Shown here piece by piece: positions 10,767 through 22,664 of a stretch of DNA of 64,000 bases. Every line of letters begins with the position of its first letter. Position 1 is the first letter of the stretch. The stretch lies in contig CM043965.1 in assembly GCA_014529385.2 (NCBI GenBank), forward strand, positions 18,055,912-18,119,911. The letters run 5' to 3'. The translations under genes were made by a program, and so were the position numbers. Below the pieces are notes generated by a model. That model did no database searches and was not told the origin of the DNA. It was given only the letters and a program-made list of their open reading frames with translations. The DNA comes from Adiantum capillus-veneris (Eukaryota > Streptophyta > Polypodiopsida > Polypodiales > Pteridaceae).

Positions 10767-13349
10767 ATGGAAGCCGCGGAGAAGGCCAAGAAGAAGTTAA
10801 ACCAAAAGGAGAAACTGCAAGAGCTGCCCCTGTATCAACTGGACCCCTAGTCAGTAAAGGCAGCAAAGGCATCTTACCTTTCTAAAGAGCAGTTAGAAGA
10901 ACACCACACCACAATATTCACTGATAGATTTAAGAGTGAAGAAGGGCATCCTGTGGAGTTGCAGCTCTTTCCTAAAGAGGTTTATGATATCACAGCAAAG
11001 CCAGAAACCAAAGAGGCTAACCACAGGTTGGGACTCCGACACTTCTATGAACAAGAGCCCTGCGGAATAGACTTTCAGAAAGCTTACGAGATTCTGTCCA
11101 CCATCAAGGAAGACGGAACGGCCCAAATCTCAGACAACCAAGGAAATAAGGTAGAGGTTGTAATTACAAAGGAAATAGTGGCAGAGGCACTCAGATTGCC
11201 CACTGAAGGGATGACCATGTGGGCAAGAGATAGAAAAACAGCGGGTACGTTTACAAAGGAAACAACTGCGGCTACATTTGCCGATCTCATCCACAAGTAG
11301 GTGGAAGAGCTAGCCCGTATGTACCACCAACATTTTCATTTCTTGGCAAAAAGGTCACCAAGGTACACGACACCAAATCATGTCGTGGCCACTACCTTTA
11401 CACAAGTTCTGAAGTCAACCACCAGACAACCTGTGGACCATGCGCAGTATGTGTTGACGACATTGAAGGCCACCAAGAAGGAGGGAAAGATAACATACTT
11501 GGGCGCGCCTGAATTATTGACCAAAATAGCCTATCATGCAATCGGCATAGCCAACAACCTACCGCCTACCCCGGATCAGAACACATGGATCTTGGCAGCT
11601 CAACCCTCTCTAAGATCTACAAGATCTGGTAAGCGATCATTTAAATCAGGTGATGAATCTGATGACAGTTCATCAGAGCAGCATAGCAGTGAAAGCTCTA
11701 ACAACAAAGAAAAAAGAGCTAGGAGGGAAGAGATGAAGAGGAAAGCAGTGGCTGCCCACCAACAGGAGCCAGCTCAAAAGCAAGCGAGATTTGAAAGAGA
11801 AACATAGGCATATCAGCGCACTAGGCAAGCGCACGAAAAAGACCTAGAAAAGTGGGTACCTACCGGCTTGAAAGGACTTCGAGAAAAACATCATTCAAGG
11901 AAAGAGGCCAAGGATCCTAAGGATCATTTAGAAAGAATGTACCAAGAGGTAGAGGCCTTGAAGCTGAGAGAGGCTGAAGAAGCGGCCAAGAAAGCTGAAG
12001 AAGAGGCAACTCAAGAGCAAGGCCAGGCATCTCCTCGACCCACCTCATCGCCGCCGGAACAACAGGACCAGCCCATGCCCACTCCACCATCATCACCGCC
12101 AGACCAAGAGACCACCGAAGAGGCCGAGATTGACAAGGAAAAAGAGTCTGATTTCACCCACCAAACGGAAGCTACACAACAAACTGACCACGCCAAGAAA
12201 CATGAAGAAAAGGAAGCTGAACCAGCGCAAGAACATATAGCCGAGGACACTCACAAGGAGGCAGATGAAACTAATAAAGACCAAGATACGTAAAAAGAGT
12301 AGACCACTACACATGAGGAAGAAACCGGGACTGAGAAGGCAGAAAAGTCTACAACTGAAGAAACTGTAAGAGTTGAGACCACACAACTTGTTTTCACTCA
12401 GCCAGCAACTGCCGAGGTTTCAAAACCTTAGGATGGCGAAGGAAAAGAAACCATATCTATAGAAATACTTGCAATAACAACATAGCAAGAAGCGGCACAA
12501 GAGGTTGCCGGCACATCTCAACTTGCAAGACAGGAGGAGCTGCAGTCCAATGATGAAGTAATTCAACAAGTGAACGAGTATGCAAGGCAGATGCAAATCA
12601 TGACGGAGAAACTCCGCTCAACAGCCTTTAACCGTAGTACTAAAGCCAAAGAATTAGAAATGGTCATCGATGCTCTTCAAGGAGAGCTCGACGACATAAT
12701 GGCTACAATTACTGGTCTCCAAAATCAGGTACAAAAGCTAAAGACTAAAGCGGAACAACATCAAATAGCACGAGACAGCCAACAGAAGGAAATGGAGGAG
12801 TTGGGTGACCTCCTAACTAAGTCATCTGATGCCTGCAAAGTGAAAGATGAGCAATTGACAGAGGTGACAAATGAACTTCTTACCACCTCTCTGTCCACTC
12901 AGAAGATTCAAGTACAATTAGATGTAGCAAACGCATCTCTGCAGTATTTGGAACAAAGAATTAATGATCATGCCACTATCTTGCGGCAATTAAGAGAATA
13001 TCCATCCGTGGCCTCGATCAAGGGAACAAATGAGGTGTATAAAGCACTTGAGAAGAAAAACAAAGATTTAGAGCTAGAGTTGAAGCTGGAGCAGTCGCAA
13101 AATATGCTAGCTTTTGAGGAGGCCTTCTACACTGGCTTTTTCACCTGGAGAACGAAGATATTTGCGCCGGTGATAAGCAACCTCACAGCCAGATTTGTAG
13201 GCTACTCGGCAGTGAAACTAAAAAACAAAGTCACCATGCAGTTTTTGCAAGTGCAAGACAAAGAATGCAAAATCAGATATGAAAAAGCACTGGAAGCACT
13301 AAAGAACCGCCTCACCCACCGTCAACCTGAAGATTACTTCAGCCCATAA
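10767..13349 (+). pseudogene. Element A: ORF3, extra protein encoded 3' of pol
   Basis: One reading frame of 861 codons runs from an ATG at 10767 to a TAA before the polypurine tract. Seven in-frame stops (10848, 11298, 11805, 12291, 12300, 12429, 12483), six of them TAG, and no frameshift interrupt it. The first ~270 residues form a globular region with Trp and Tyr landmarks (LRHFYEQEPCGIDFQKAYEI). Then come a Ser/acid-rich linker, a charged Ala/Glu coiled coil, a Pro/Glu-rich stretch and a long coiled coil (about 12540-13100). The last ~80 residues (FYTGFFTWRTKIFAPVISNL to DYFSP) are conserved in element C. The position resembles env-like or accessory ORFs of plant gypsy elements, but I see no signal peptide or membrane segment. 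The function is unknown. Confidence 0.75.
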
Positions 13350-13374
13350 AGCTGTGTCAAGGGATGACACAGTT

Positions 13375-13388
13375 GAGGAGGGAGGGAA
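13375..13388 (+). other. Element A: polypurine tract
   Basis: GAGGAGGGAGGGAA lies immediately 5' of the LTR start TGTTAGC, the expected place for the plus-strand primer of reverse transcription. Element C has an equivalent purine run beside its 3' LTR. Confidence 0.85.
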
Positions 13389-14298
13389 TGTTAGCAGCAA
13401 GCTAACACGGACACCATTTTTCAGAGTTCTCCTTGTAAAAACAATTATTATTTTGATAAATCGGGCATATTGTAGCTCCTTTTTTTTTGATAAACCTTGT
13501 AATTAATGAGCCGGGCCTACAAGCTTCCAGATTGTATCAGCCGTTCAATTCCCAGCTTTGGTAGAACTCCAGATTATTACTTTTGACCACCCAAAAACCT
13601 TGGCTAATGTATAAAAGCCAATTTTTGTAAGTTTTTTATGAGTTTTTGGATAAGAAATACACAACGTGAGCTAACGGCGCTCACTTCTCTCCTTCTTGCG
13701 CTTCCTACTCCCTCTCCGGTTGTCACATTGCGAATGCGTTTGTTGCATTGCAACCGCAGGTAAGAGCTTTACGCATTGACGTAAGCCATTCATAGTATTT
13801 CGTAGCTTTTGGCGTCGCCTAATTTCATCATAAATAGGAATTTGCATGTTTAAATAAAAAACTAAGCATAGGCGGGATATTGGGGCATCATTGCTAAGCA
13901 TTTAGATGCATTCTGGGTCGAAAACGACTAGGTCAAAAACCCACTGTTGTTAATAATCGCGATTTTGGAACTTGACCTAAAGTGGGGTTTGAAGCCATAG
14001 GCATGTGTGCTTAGGTCTTATAAACTTGTCCTAGAAGTTTCATTATGTTTGGATGTCATTTGATGCTGTAACGGATGTGATTTGCTTACCGATGAGCAAT
14101 TGGCTTTTGGTGATTTTAGTCACTTGAGTGTAGCTTGAGTTAGATGTGAGATGTTAGTTGTTTTCCAAGAGATTGACAACCTCTTGTAGCCTCTATACAC
14201 TAGTCGAGTCAGCTTCGTCCCATGGTTTGACAAATTAATCATGGTTCTTGCTAATACTGCAATAAGATACGATAGTGAGGTTAGACATGCGTCCCACA
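13389..14298 (+). repeat. Element A: 3' LTR (910 bp)
   Basis: The LTR begins TGTTAGCAGC and ends GCGTCCCACA (TG...CA). Its full extent is fixed by comparison with the C LTRs (61098-62006 and 38016-43087 interrupted), which have the same ends and 909 bp length. A TATAAAAG box lies near 13608. One half-palindrome AATAATCGCGATT lies near 13948. The next five bases are ACACC; the matching 5' target duplication is lost with the 5' end. Confidence 0.92.
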
Positions 14299-17265
14299 AC
14301 ACCTTGTCATATTGGAGGGAGTTTCTTCTTCAAAGGATGTATGCGCTAGGGACTAATGGCGCTCTTCTCTTTTGCTTCTTGATTTTCTTGCACTATGTAT
14401 TCATGGCTTCTTCCTCCACTCCCTCAAATCTTCTCACCAAACGACATAAATATCATCTACACATCGACCTAGATCCTCAATATGAGCCATTATGCAAGAG
14501 AATTAAGAGATATACAATTGTAACACCCACCAAAAAATAAAGACTCGGAGTAGAGGGAGAAAAACACGTAGATATATGGACAAATGGATCACTCTAGGTA
14601 ATGGAGAGAATGGCTTACTTGGTTATTGCAAAGCTCTGATTGAAAAATCGAAAATTCAAAAAAGGATACTTAATCATCAAACAAATGAGGTTCTATGACT
14701 TTTTAATTTGCATTATGAGGACCAAAAAACCATTTTGCAGCACACACATGAAGTAAAGGTCTTGCAAGAAAAGATGCAGACCTTCCAAATGAAAGATACA
14801 AGCTTAGGAGCTCGTGTGCAAAAGAAGAAGCTGCAAAATCTTGAAACCTTGAAGGTTGGCTCTGGTGGTCTTAAGAAAAGGATCCAAGCATTGGGGTGAG
14901 GATTGTGAACCTTCTAATTTATTTCACCTACACGTGGTTTTTTCTTATTGTAGTTATGCTTTTTTTTGTAGACATACTATATACAGAGACAAAGAAAACA
15001 TAGATCCGAAGGCCATTGTAGGAAAGAGGTTGAAGCCATTGATAACTAGTGATCTTGCAAAGGATATAGTCCATGAAAAAAAAATTAAGGTTTTGCCGCA
15101 AGATGTTGTTGACCATTTTATTTCTAAGAATTTAGTGATTGCCGATGAAATACAGGGCAAACTTGACTCCCTTGGCGTGAGTAAAAGAGGGTACTCAGCT
15201 ATTTAACAGTCTATCTCCTCCATGTTTTTTAAGAAGGGAATAAAGTCTAAACTTTTAGCAATAGTAGCAAGTGTCTAGAAAGAGAGACTTCAACTCAACC
15301 ATGCACACACAGACTTCATTGGATGTCCATTTCATATTGATGGTATTTATAGATCTCAAGGAACAATTGTAACGTACGATGAGTACAACAATGTTTTCAT
15401 GGGCCTCATTTTGTTGCAAATTAGTAGGGTTGAGCTCTACAATGTAAGTACATTTGAAGAGACTGGTGGCATTCTACATTTTGTTTTGAAGTTAGATGAG
15501 TGTAAGATTCTTAAAGAGAAAAAGATAGAGCAAGTCACAATAACATCGATGAATATATAGAGCACGTTCAAAATTTCCTACTAATGATCCTTCATACTTT
15601 AGTGTACAATCAAAAACAAAATATGGTGGCAGTGCTTTTCAGGTAATCCATTTCCATCTATTCTTGAGCTCTGACGAGCCCCCTTTTTATTTAATTTTAG
15701 ATTTAATTTCATATCTCATAAGGATTTAATCTTGTAGGAAAAAGAAAGAATACCATGATATTTTATATTAGGTGTTCCACCAAACCCCTATTCTTCATAT
15801 ACTTGATAGACAAATGAATCAAGGACAAGTGCTGGTTGTTGATGGGAGGGGAGAATTTCAAGTCCAATGGCATCTTACAAGTGACCTCAAAACATTGAAA
15901 TGTATGTATAGTTGTGGAATGGGTGCCTGCAAAGATGATGGACCCAAAGTGGTGGAGAAAGGCTCCTACTCGTCACAATGAAGATCCTAATTTTTGCCTA
16001 ATTCTTGATATTTTACTTGTTAATGTCAAGATTTGTACAATGCATGCTCTTTGTAGAATTATAGAGAAGTTGTATTTGTACATTTGGTTTGCTTGGAAAA
16101 TTCAGAAGTCAATGGAACGACAGGTTGCTGTACTGGCCCTTGAATTAATTTTGTCAGATATGGGTCTCCATGGGGGCAATGTGAAAATCTAGCAGGATGA
16201 GAAAAAGTCAACCAATGATAAATATGTACCATGAAAACCATCCATTGATGGGATCAAGGCACGTCGTTTTTTATCTAAGCCACCTGGGTGAATATACCAG
16301 TCCACCTATGTCATTAAAATTGAGTTTCACAATGGAAAAATTTGTAGATGGTAGTGATCGACTAGGAACCAACAACTCACAATGCCAAGGGTGATGTGTG
16401 CTATTTGCTCGATGTGCTATTTTAGATGTGTGACAAAGATCATTGGTCACGAAATGATCCCAACAAGTTTAAGGAGAACCTTTAGCTACTAAAGAAAGCA
16501 TTTAAGACAACATGGACTGAAACTTAGAAAAGAATGGAAGCCAAGGCATATGGAACACCCAAGGCTTGGAAAAGTCTCATTACATGGACATGATTGCATA
16601 TTTCAAACACACACAGCATGGTGGCACTTGAGACAAGGAAAATAGTTTTAAAGAGTTGTTTCAATGGTTTTATCATCGAATACTTCACCATTTGCAACAA
16701 AAACATGTATTGGACAATTCAACAACAGAACAAGAAATTAGGCATTTTCAACAAAGGAAAAGAAAATGAATAGAGGCATTCAACAACTCAAGTGGTCGTG
16801 AAGCACAAAGAAAATGGAATATGTTAACCATAGGTAGACCAAGAGAATTTAATTTTAGGTCATAATATGTACAAGAGATGCCTAATGATTTAACAAATCA
16901 TGTACAAGTCATAAGTCTCTCAATTTGATGATTGTTAAGGGATATATTTTGGCATTCACCCTTGTATCGGAGCATTAAATGTTTTCCATAATCCAAAAGT
17001 TCATCTGGGTTTTGTTTCCCTAAAGAGAGCGTCATTAATGTGTATGTGTTATAATAAGTTGCACGACCACCTGTGTGTCCCGGAAAGTATCCAAAACATT
17101 CTCTCCCAAAAAAACTGTCGACAAAGATAACTCGTCTCACCACAAACATGGTCCTAAGCATGCATACTTCTTAAATTTTGTGCACAAGAAAAGAAAGATA
17201 GTGAGTCTTATAAGACAAAAATGTTGTTCATTTAAAATGCATTTTCATTTTCTTATTCTAGTTTA
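14299..17265 (+). pseudogene. Decayed coding region of unknown family
   Basis: Plus-strand fragments that look like one broken gene run through this stretch. They are: a Ser/Thr-rich N-terminus at 14403-14539; a coiled coil (HEVKVLQEKMQTF) near 14750; a basic stretch with DKENIDPKAIVGKRLKPL and ISSMFFKK near 14980-15240; a segment with HTDFIGCPFHIDGIY near 15310; QWHLTSDLKTLKCMYSCGMG near 15870; MHALCRIIEKLYLYIWFAW near 16045; and a Gln/Arg-rich region with NMLTIGRPREFNF near 16830. Possible introns (for example ending TTTTTTTGTAG near 14970) join some pieces. The fragments read as one large protein of a mobile element or a duplicated host gene. I do not recognise the family. Element A's LTR abuts the left edge. 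Confidence 0.45.
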
Positions 17266-17524
17266 ATATTGTAAGCATTGACAATGTTCATATTATTCTT
17301 AAGCTAGGTTCCTTGCATCCATCTAGTATCTTTAAAAGGATAATTCTTAAACTTAACAAGATATCATTGGATAGTCTTACAGTTTCTTAGTACTTTGTCT
17401 TTGTTTCAAAAAATTGATTCGGGCTGCAACACCTCTTCTTGATATTCGATCTCTGGTAGGCCCTCCATTATTGGTTCTTTTGCTAGCTCTCCTTTGTAAG
17501 GCTTGGGTAGGCTCACATGTGTTA
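17266..17524. other. Unassigned AT-rich junction sequence
   Basis: Sequence between the unknown decayed gene and the integrase C-terminus of element H. It holds no gene and no recognisable LTR end for H, so H appears to have lost its 3' LTR here or I cannot recognise it. Confidence 0.5.
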
Positions 17525-18600
17525 GCATTGTAAATGAGCCAATGGTTGGGCAACTTTAACTAATAAGCCATCTCATTGAATGGCTTAAGAATTTTAAAGG
17601 AAGGACCATAGTATCTTTTTGCTAGTTTAGCATAATACTCTTGGTGGCTCGTAGGATTCTTGCTCATAGTATACCTTTGATGAGCCTTGAGAAATGTTAG
17701 CAAGACCCAATCAATTTTCTTAAAGGATAAGGCTATTTTGTGCTTATTAGCAACAAAAACCCTTTTTTCCTTTGCTTTGAGATGAATATAGCCTCTTTTA
17801 ATCTTTGGAAAAGATTCTATTGAGTCTCGGCTATATTCATCAGCAACGAAGATCTTCCCATGTACTTTAAGTAGTAAGGGACTTTTGGATATTCCCTCTT
17901 TAACCTCGAAAGGTGCTTTCCCCATAGAAGTATGTACAATGTCCTTGTACGCATACCCTATAAGAGGTAAGTACTTCTCTCATTGAGAATCTTTATCTAC
18001 TTCCATGACATAGGCTTTTAGTAGACTCAAGAATTATTAGATTAGTTCTTTCACTTTGGTCATCCGTTTGCGGATGATAGGCCAAAAGAGAAATTTAATC
18101 TACTTCCTAGATTCTCAAAGACACCCTTCTAGAAATTACTGGTCATTCTAAAATCTTTTCCGACACTACGGATGTTGGCAAGCCATGATACTTGAAAATT
18201 TGAGATCTAAAGAGGGTTACCATTTGATGTGCCTTAATAGTCTTTTTGATAGGTATAGAGCATGTTTTCTTGCTAAGCCCATCGACTGAAACAATGCAAG
18301 TTGCTTCCCTTGATCAAATTTCAATTTTTGGTATACCACGCATTTTGAAACATACTCTTCTATGTTTACTTTTCATGGTAGACCAACATAAATACATTTA
18401 TACTCCTCGAAGAGTAGATTATGGAATCCCTCTTTGCTCCCCATAAGGAGAAGCATATGATTCATACATGACTTTCTTATTGTATCGGTGAGTAACACAT
18501 AGCCTATTGTCATTTGGAAAATAACCATCTTTCAAGGTGAATGGTTCTTTTTTTTTCACTTTCCTAATCCAAAGGTTGTAATTACCTACTTAAATTTGTG
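17440..18600 (-). pseudogene. Element H: integrase with C-terminal module
   Basis: The C-terminal part is open at 17560-17925 and includes KRGYIHLKAKEKRVFVANKH and YYAKLAKRYYGPSFKILKPF, the chromovirus-type region after the integrase core. Upstream (higher coordinates) the core and zinc-finger parts can be followed only across several stops and frame changes, with pieces such as DFRMTSNF and YESYASPYGEQRGIP. No chromodomain is visible. Non-functional. Confidence 0.75.
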
Positions 18601-18639
18601 GTCAATAGCATACTCATCTATCATAAAAGATATATCATT

Positions 18640-19660
18640 GTGAGTTTCTATAGACACCACATTTACCCTTGGTCATTGTGAAGGTGCATCGATCACTTGA
18701 TTATGCTTGCCAGCAATGTGAGAAATATGAAATTTAAACTGCAAAAGAAAGTTTTCCCACCTCATTTTTTTGTCGGAGACCTTGGTTTTTGCGTCATGAA
18801 GTACTTGAGGCTTTGTGATCCATTCGTAGGATGAATGGAGTCCCCAATAAATAGTGCTTCCATGTGTTTAGGACATGTAGAACAACTAAAAGCTCTTTCT
18901 CATAAATGCCCAAGACCCATATATCCATATTGAGCCTTCCGCTCTCATATGCTATGGCATGCCCTTCTTGAAGAAAAACTAGTCCAAGGAAATGACCACA
19001 AGCATCACATTGGACCTCAAATGGATTTTAGAGATCCGGAAGCATGAGGACTGGTTGAGAGCTAAGCTTCTCTTTGAGCTTATCAAAAGCATTTTGTTCT
19101 TTAGCAGTCCATGAGTACTTAACGTTCTTCTTTATTAAGTCATGCAATGGTCCTGCTATTTGAGAGAATTTTTCTATGAAGCATCTGTAGTATGCACACA
19201 TACCAATAAAACTTCTTAGCTCATGTAGATTCCTTGGATTAGGCATGCTTTTATTACCTCCAACTTTGATTGATCCATACGGATACGATCTCGAGAGATA
19301 ATGAACCTAGATATTGAATCTGGAGGTGCCACTTGCACTCATCAAGAGAATTTGAGTGGCCGAAAGATTTTTGGCCATTGTGACTTTGAATGCGGTTGGA
19401 GCATTTGCCAGGCCAAAACTTGTAGCTTATCAAATAGATCTTCTACCCGCAGCACAGGAAATCTTTTTTTTGTAGTGATCCTAACTAGTGATCTATAGTA
19501 GACACACATGTGATATGTGCCATCTTTCTTTTGCAGTAAAAGTACTTGTGAACAGAATGGAGAGGAGATTGGCCTCACCATCCCTTTTTCCACCAATTCA
19601 TGCACTTGCCTCATGATCTCCTCTTGTTGAACTTGCCATCATAGGTAAGAAAAGAGATAC
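18640..19660 (-). pseudogene. Element H: reverse transcriptase-RNase H
   Basis: An N-terminal RT motif (RQVHELVEKGMVRPISSPFC, LLQKKDGTYHMCV) lies in 19342-19614 and the connection domain (SFIGMCAYYRCFIEKFSQIA) in 19028-19246. RNase H follows to about 18640 (KMRWENFLLQFKFHISHIAG). The palm with the YxDD motif is missing or unreadable between these parts. Several stops are present. Confidence 0.8.
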
Positions 19661-20298
19661 TCTTTCCTCCCTCTTTGAACTTCTTGAGATTTTGTGATTT
19701 TTGCCATTCAAAATATGATTTACGATGTCCTCCCCTCTTGTATTCTCTAGGAGAATAGCCATAGATTTCATCGGAAGATTAGGAAGGTGAAGAACAAGGA
19801 GAAGAGGGTGACCTCTTTCTTGACTTTTTCTTCCTTTGTTTCCTCTCTTCCCTTTTGAAGTGACGAGGAGAAGGACTATGGGTTGACCTTTTTCTTTTGG
19901 GAGGAGTTGGCGATATTCTAGACCGCCGTGTTCATGGAGCCACATCTTTAGAGGAACTTAGGGATTCACTTCTTTCTTGTTCTTTGGATTCCTCCTCTCT
20001 TATGGGAGAGAGTCTTCTTTTGGGAGTCTCTCATCAAGAGGCCTCCTAAACTCTCTCTCCTCTTGGAGGGGAAGAGAAATCTCATAAGCATGAAGTTGTT
20101 GTGAGTAACTTCGGCTTGCAAGTTAGGGTTGCCCATAGCTTGATGCAACCTAGTAACAAGATAATTGATAAACATGGGGGCATCATCATTAGCACCTTCA
20201 TGTGCAAATTCAAAGTTGTCAATGCTAATTCTACTCTCTTGGTTATTGTCAGCCATGCTAATTATACTTATGTGTTTACATAGTGTATCCTTTGGCAA
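19650..20298 (-). pseudogene. Element H: gag and protease remnant
   Basis: An open frame at 19966-20298 encodes an acidic N-terminus (MADNNQESRISIDNFEF) and a segment consistent with gag. A second frame, 19598-19945, is basic and low in complexity. No zinc knuckle or DSG motif is readable, so gag-pol is internally deleted. The start lies after the leader that follows the primer site. Confidence 0.5.
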
Positions 20299-20667
20299 TT
20301 CAAAACCTTAGTTGCTACTCCTCTTAGCCTTTGAAACTAAGTACTTAAGTATCTACACCCACGGCTCAAATTGGTTAATTATAGAGTAGTAGGGTGCATC
20401 TAACGTAGTAGAATTATCAAGGATAGCTCCTTTCGGACTTCTTATGGATTAATAATGGTAAATCCTTAAGAAAGTCTAAGAAGACCCCATTATTAAGACC
20501 AAAGCTCTCGAGGTGTGCACCATATCCCACATAATGGGTTCAACAAAACCAATAATAGATCCCAAACCCACTTACCCTAATATAATTAACAAAATCAACC
20601 ATTAATAGGCTACTTAAGGACCTCTCTTCTTAAGCAAGAAAAGAGAAACCAAATGCTATGATACCAA
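20299..20667 (-). other. Element H: leader with tRNA-iMet-like primer site
   Basis: On the minus strand the sequence TTGGTATCATAGCATTTGG (20649-20667) follows directly after an LTR-like end TTACA. It differs by a single base from the usual iMet primer-site start TGGTATCAGAGC. The leader then runs to gag and is similar to the plus-strand leader at 22321-22664 (shared string TTAAGAAGAGAGGTCCTTAA). Confidence 0.8.
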
Positions 20668-22301
20668 TGTAATGGAAATGGCCTATGAACTTTTAGAATA
20701 GCGGAATTAAGAGAATTAAAGTGAGCATTTTTGTGAGATCACTTTGAGAACATAGAGGGTGAGCTTAATTGGTGGTAGCAACATGAACATAGTACTTAAT
20801 TAACTTGGCATGAACAATACTTTTGCAAGAGAGAGAGAGTATTAGAGAACATGACAATAGTTGAGAATCGGATTTACTTGGAGTGGGTCCCCCTCCAAAA
20901 GACGTTTGTATTATAGATTTTCCCATCAAGAGAGACTTGGTACAATACAAACTTTGTGTTCCTTGTGACCTTGGTGATGCTATGAAGATGGAAAGCTTCA
21001 TGCATCACAAGCATAACATAAAGTTTGCAAAAAGCATTAACTATCCCAAGCCTCAGTCCCAAGGCCTCAAACACCTTTGAAGGTGGAGAGAGCTAGTGGG
21101 GAATGAGGGTAGGGAAGAGGAAAAATTCATAGGAGAAAAAAATAATTCCTCACCTATCATCACTCTTCTTTCTTAGCATAGCATAATAGCATAGTAATGA
21201 AGATGAAGAAGATAGAAAGCTTAAGCATTGAAGCATGGATCTTGGTTGGAATTGCATTCCATAGCCAAGAGTGTTGGTGTAGGCTCTCCACTTCTCCACA
21301 ATCTTGGTGAAGGAGATGGAGCTCTTGTACTTTGCACTCCACACAATGAGATAATGTGTGTGTTTGTGTGAGAGAGTATACCCCCCTCTCATGCTTGGTA
21401 CACACACCTCTCTCTCTCTCTCTCATAATATATAATTATATCATTTGGGACATGTGTCCTCTTTTTCCTCTTTGAGATAAAGAAATTAATTATTTATTTT
21501 ATGCACTAGATTCTCATTGGACCCCTTTAAAGCCTATCCAATAGGATTCAAGCACATCATGAGAGCCACATGTGGAGAACTTTTTGGAACATGTGTCTTG
21601 TATGATTCTTAAGTCATTTGGTTTGATTTGAACACTTTAAGAACTTAGTCGATCAAGCATGTGTCTTTTAAGCTTCTTAAGTCATTTGGTTTGAATTGAA
21701 TACTCAAAGCCTTAGTCAATCAAGCATGGAAACGTTCATGCCTCTTGAGAATTTATCTTTGAATTTAACATTTCAAAAACCTTAGTCATTTAAGTATAAG
21801 AATCACATCAAGATTTGGGCAAGGTTCCCACAACCACTTTAAATATCTTAGCACCTCATGCTTGGGTAGGATTCCCACCGCGAGGTTAGCCCTAGCTTGT
21901 GTAAGGTCAAAAGACTTTTTAACACTAACTTTTGGAGGTCTTTAATGAAGCTAACACTAAGGTCTTTTAAGCTCCATTAGATGCATGTTGCTCTTTGATA
22001 GACTACCTCCTTTTGGACCCCTATTGAGTTGTAACCATCTCTCCTCTTGGTCCCTAGTTGAGGTAAATCTAGAAGAACTTATTACACATTGCTCTTTGGT
22101 AGACCGTCTCCTTTTGGACCCCTATTCAGATGCAACCATTTCTCCTTTTGATCCCCTATTGAGATAGGTCTAGAAGGACATATCTAGATCCTAACTCTTG
22201 TTCCCCTTTTATCTTCCCATATTAAATGATCAATTTAATAGGAGAAAATCATTTGGTAAAGTTAGATATTATATTTTGTGACATAGTCCATTTCTGTTAC
22301 A
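20668..22301. repeat. LTR-like unit flanked by two outward-facing primer sites
   Basis: 1634 bp beginning TGTAATGGAAATGG and ending CCATTTCTGTTACA, i.e. TG...CA with a ~14 bp imperfect inverted terminal repeat. An iMet-type primer site lies immediately outside each end: minus strand on the left, plus strand on the right. I cannot tell whether this is one LTR or two LTRs fused head to head; apart from the termini the halves do not look like mirror images. A (GA/CT) tract lies near 21410. Orientation is left open. Confidence 0.65.
21988..22190. repeat. 101 bp tandem duplication in the LTR-like unit
   Basis: Two imperfect copies (21988-22088 and 22089-22190) start TTGCTCTTTG and share the core CTCCTTTTGGACCCCTATT. 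Such doublings in a U3 region can reflect duplicated transcription-control blocks; here it is only a sequence observation. Confidence 0.85.
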
Positions 22302-22664
22302 TTGGTATTAGAGCTATTGGTTTCTCATTTCCTGCTTAAGAAGAGAGGTCCTTAAGTTGTCCCTGAAAGGTTGTACCTGTTCATTGCAAGAGGGTAAGTG
22401 GAACATGGATCTATTATATTGGTTGAAAAGGACTTAGTTCAAGGTAAACCATTGGGAACTATAGACTTAATAATGGAATCTCTCGAGACTTGCCTTTGTC
22501 TTAACCACTATTGAGCTACTAGAAAGCCCAACAGAAACCATAATCAACCAAGCAATGTTAGACCCTCTTCACTATTCTTTGCGATAATCAACAGTCTCTA
22601 AACAATGGGTGCGGCTGCTTGAGATCTAATTTTCAAAGATAAAGAAGAGTAGCAACTAAGGTTT
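22302..22664 (+). other. Plus-strand retroelement leader with iMet-like primer site
   Basis: TTGGTATTAGAGCTATTGG at 22302-22320 is an iMet-type primer site with one or two mismatches. The leader that follows is similar in order to the minus-strand leader of element H (TTAAGAAGAGAGGTCCTTAA; GAGTAGCAACTAAGGTTTT at its end). Where H then enters gag, this copy enters a DCD-domain gene fragment instead. Confidence 0.75.

Larger units (their letters stand above)
3391..14298 (+). mobile_element. Element A: 5'-truncated Ty3/gypsy retrotransposon
   Basis: This copy lacks its 5' LTR, gag and protease. It starts in the spacer between protease and RT (compare element C on the minus strand near 46530) and ends with a 910 bp 3' LTR. 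Internal order is spacer, RT, RNase H, zinc module 1, zinc module 2, integrase core, GPF region, a retropepsin-like segment, a basic tail, 2.1 kb of non-coding sequence, ORF3, polypurine tract, LTR. Coding parts carry several stops and frameshifts, so it is not autonomous. Family membership with C is shown by colinear protein similarity from the spacer to the zinc module, in the ORF3 C-terminus and in the LTR. Confidence 0.9.
17400..20667 (-). mobile_element. Element H: decayed Ty3/gypsy (chromovirus-like), minus strand
   Basis: Reading leftwards from a tRNA-iMet-like primer site at 20649-20666 there are gag (about 20298-19650), RT (about 19660-19260), RT end plus RNase H (19246-18640), zinc finger and integrase (about 18600-17925) and the integrase C-terminus (17925-17440). 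Stops and frameshifts are frequent. Motifs match those of fragments G and F (HELRSFIGMCAYYRCF; YYAKLAKRYYGP), so these three are one family. The iMet primer site is typical of plant chromoviruses. Confidence 0.8.

Noticed and set aside
10767-13349. ORF3 as a classical envelope gene
   Set aside because: No signal peptide, no transmembrane segment and no cleavage site; coiled coils and charged repeats dominate.
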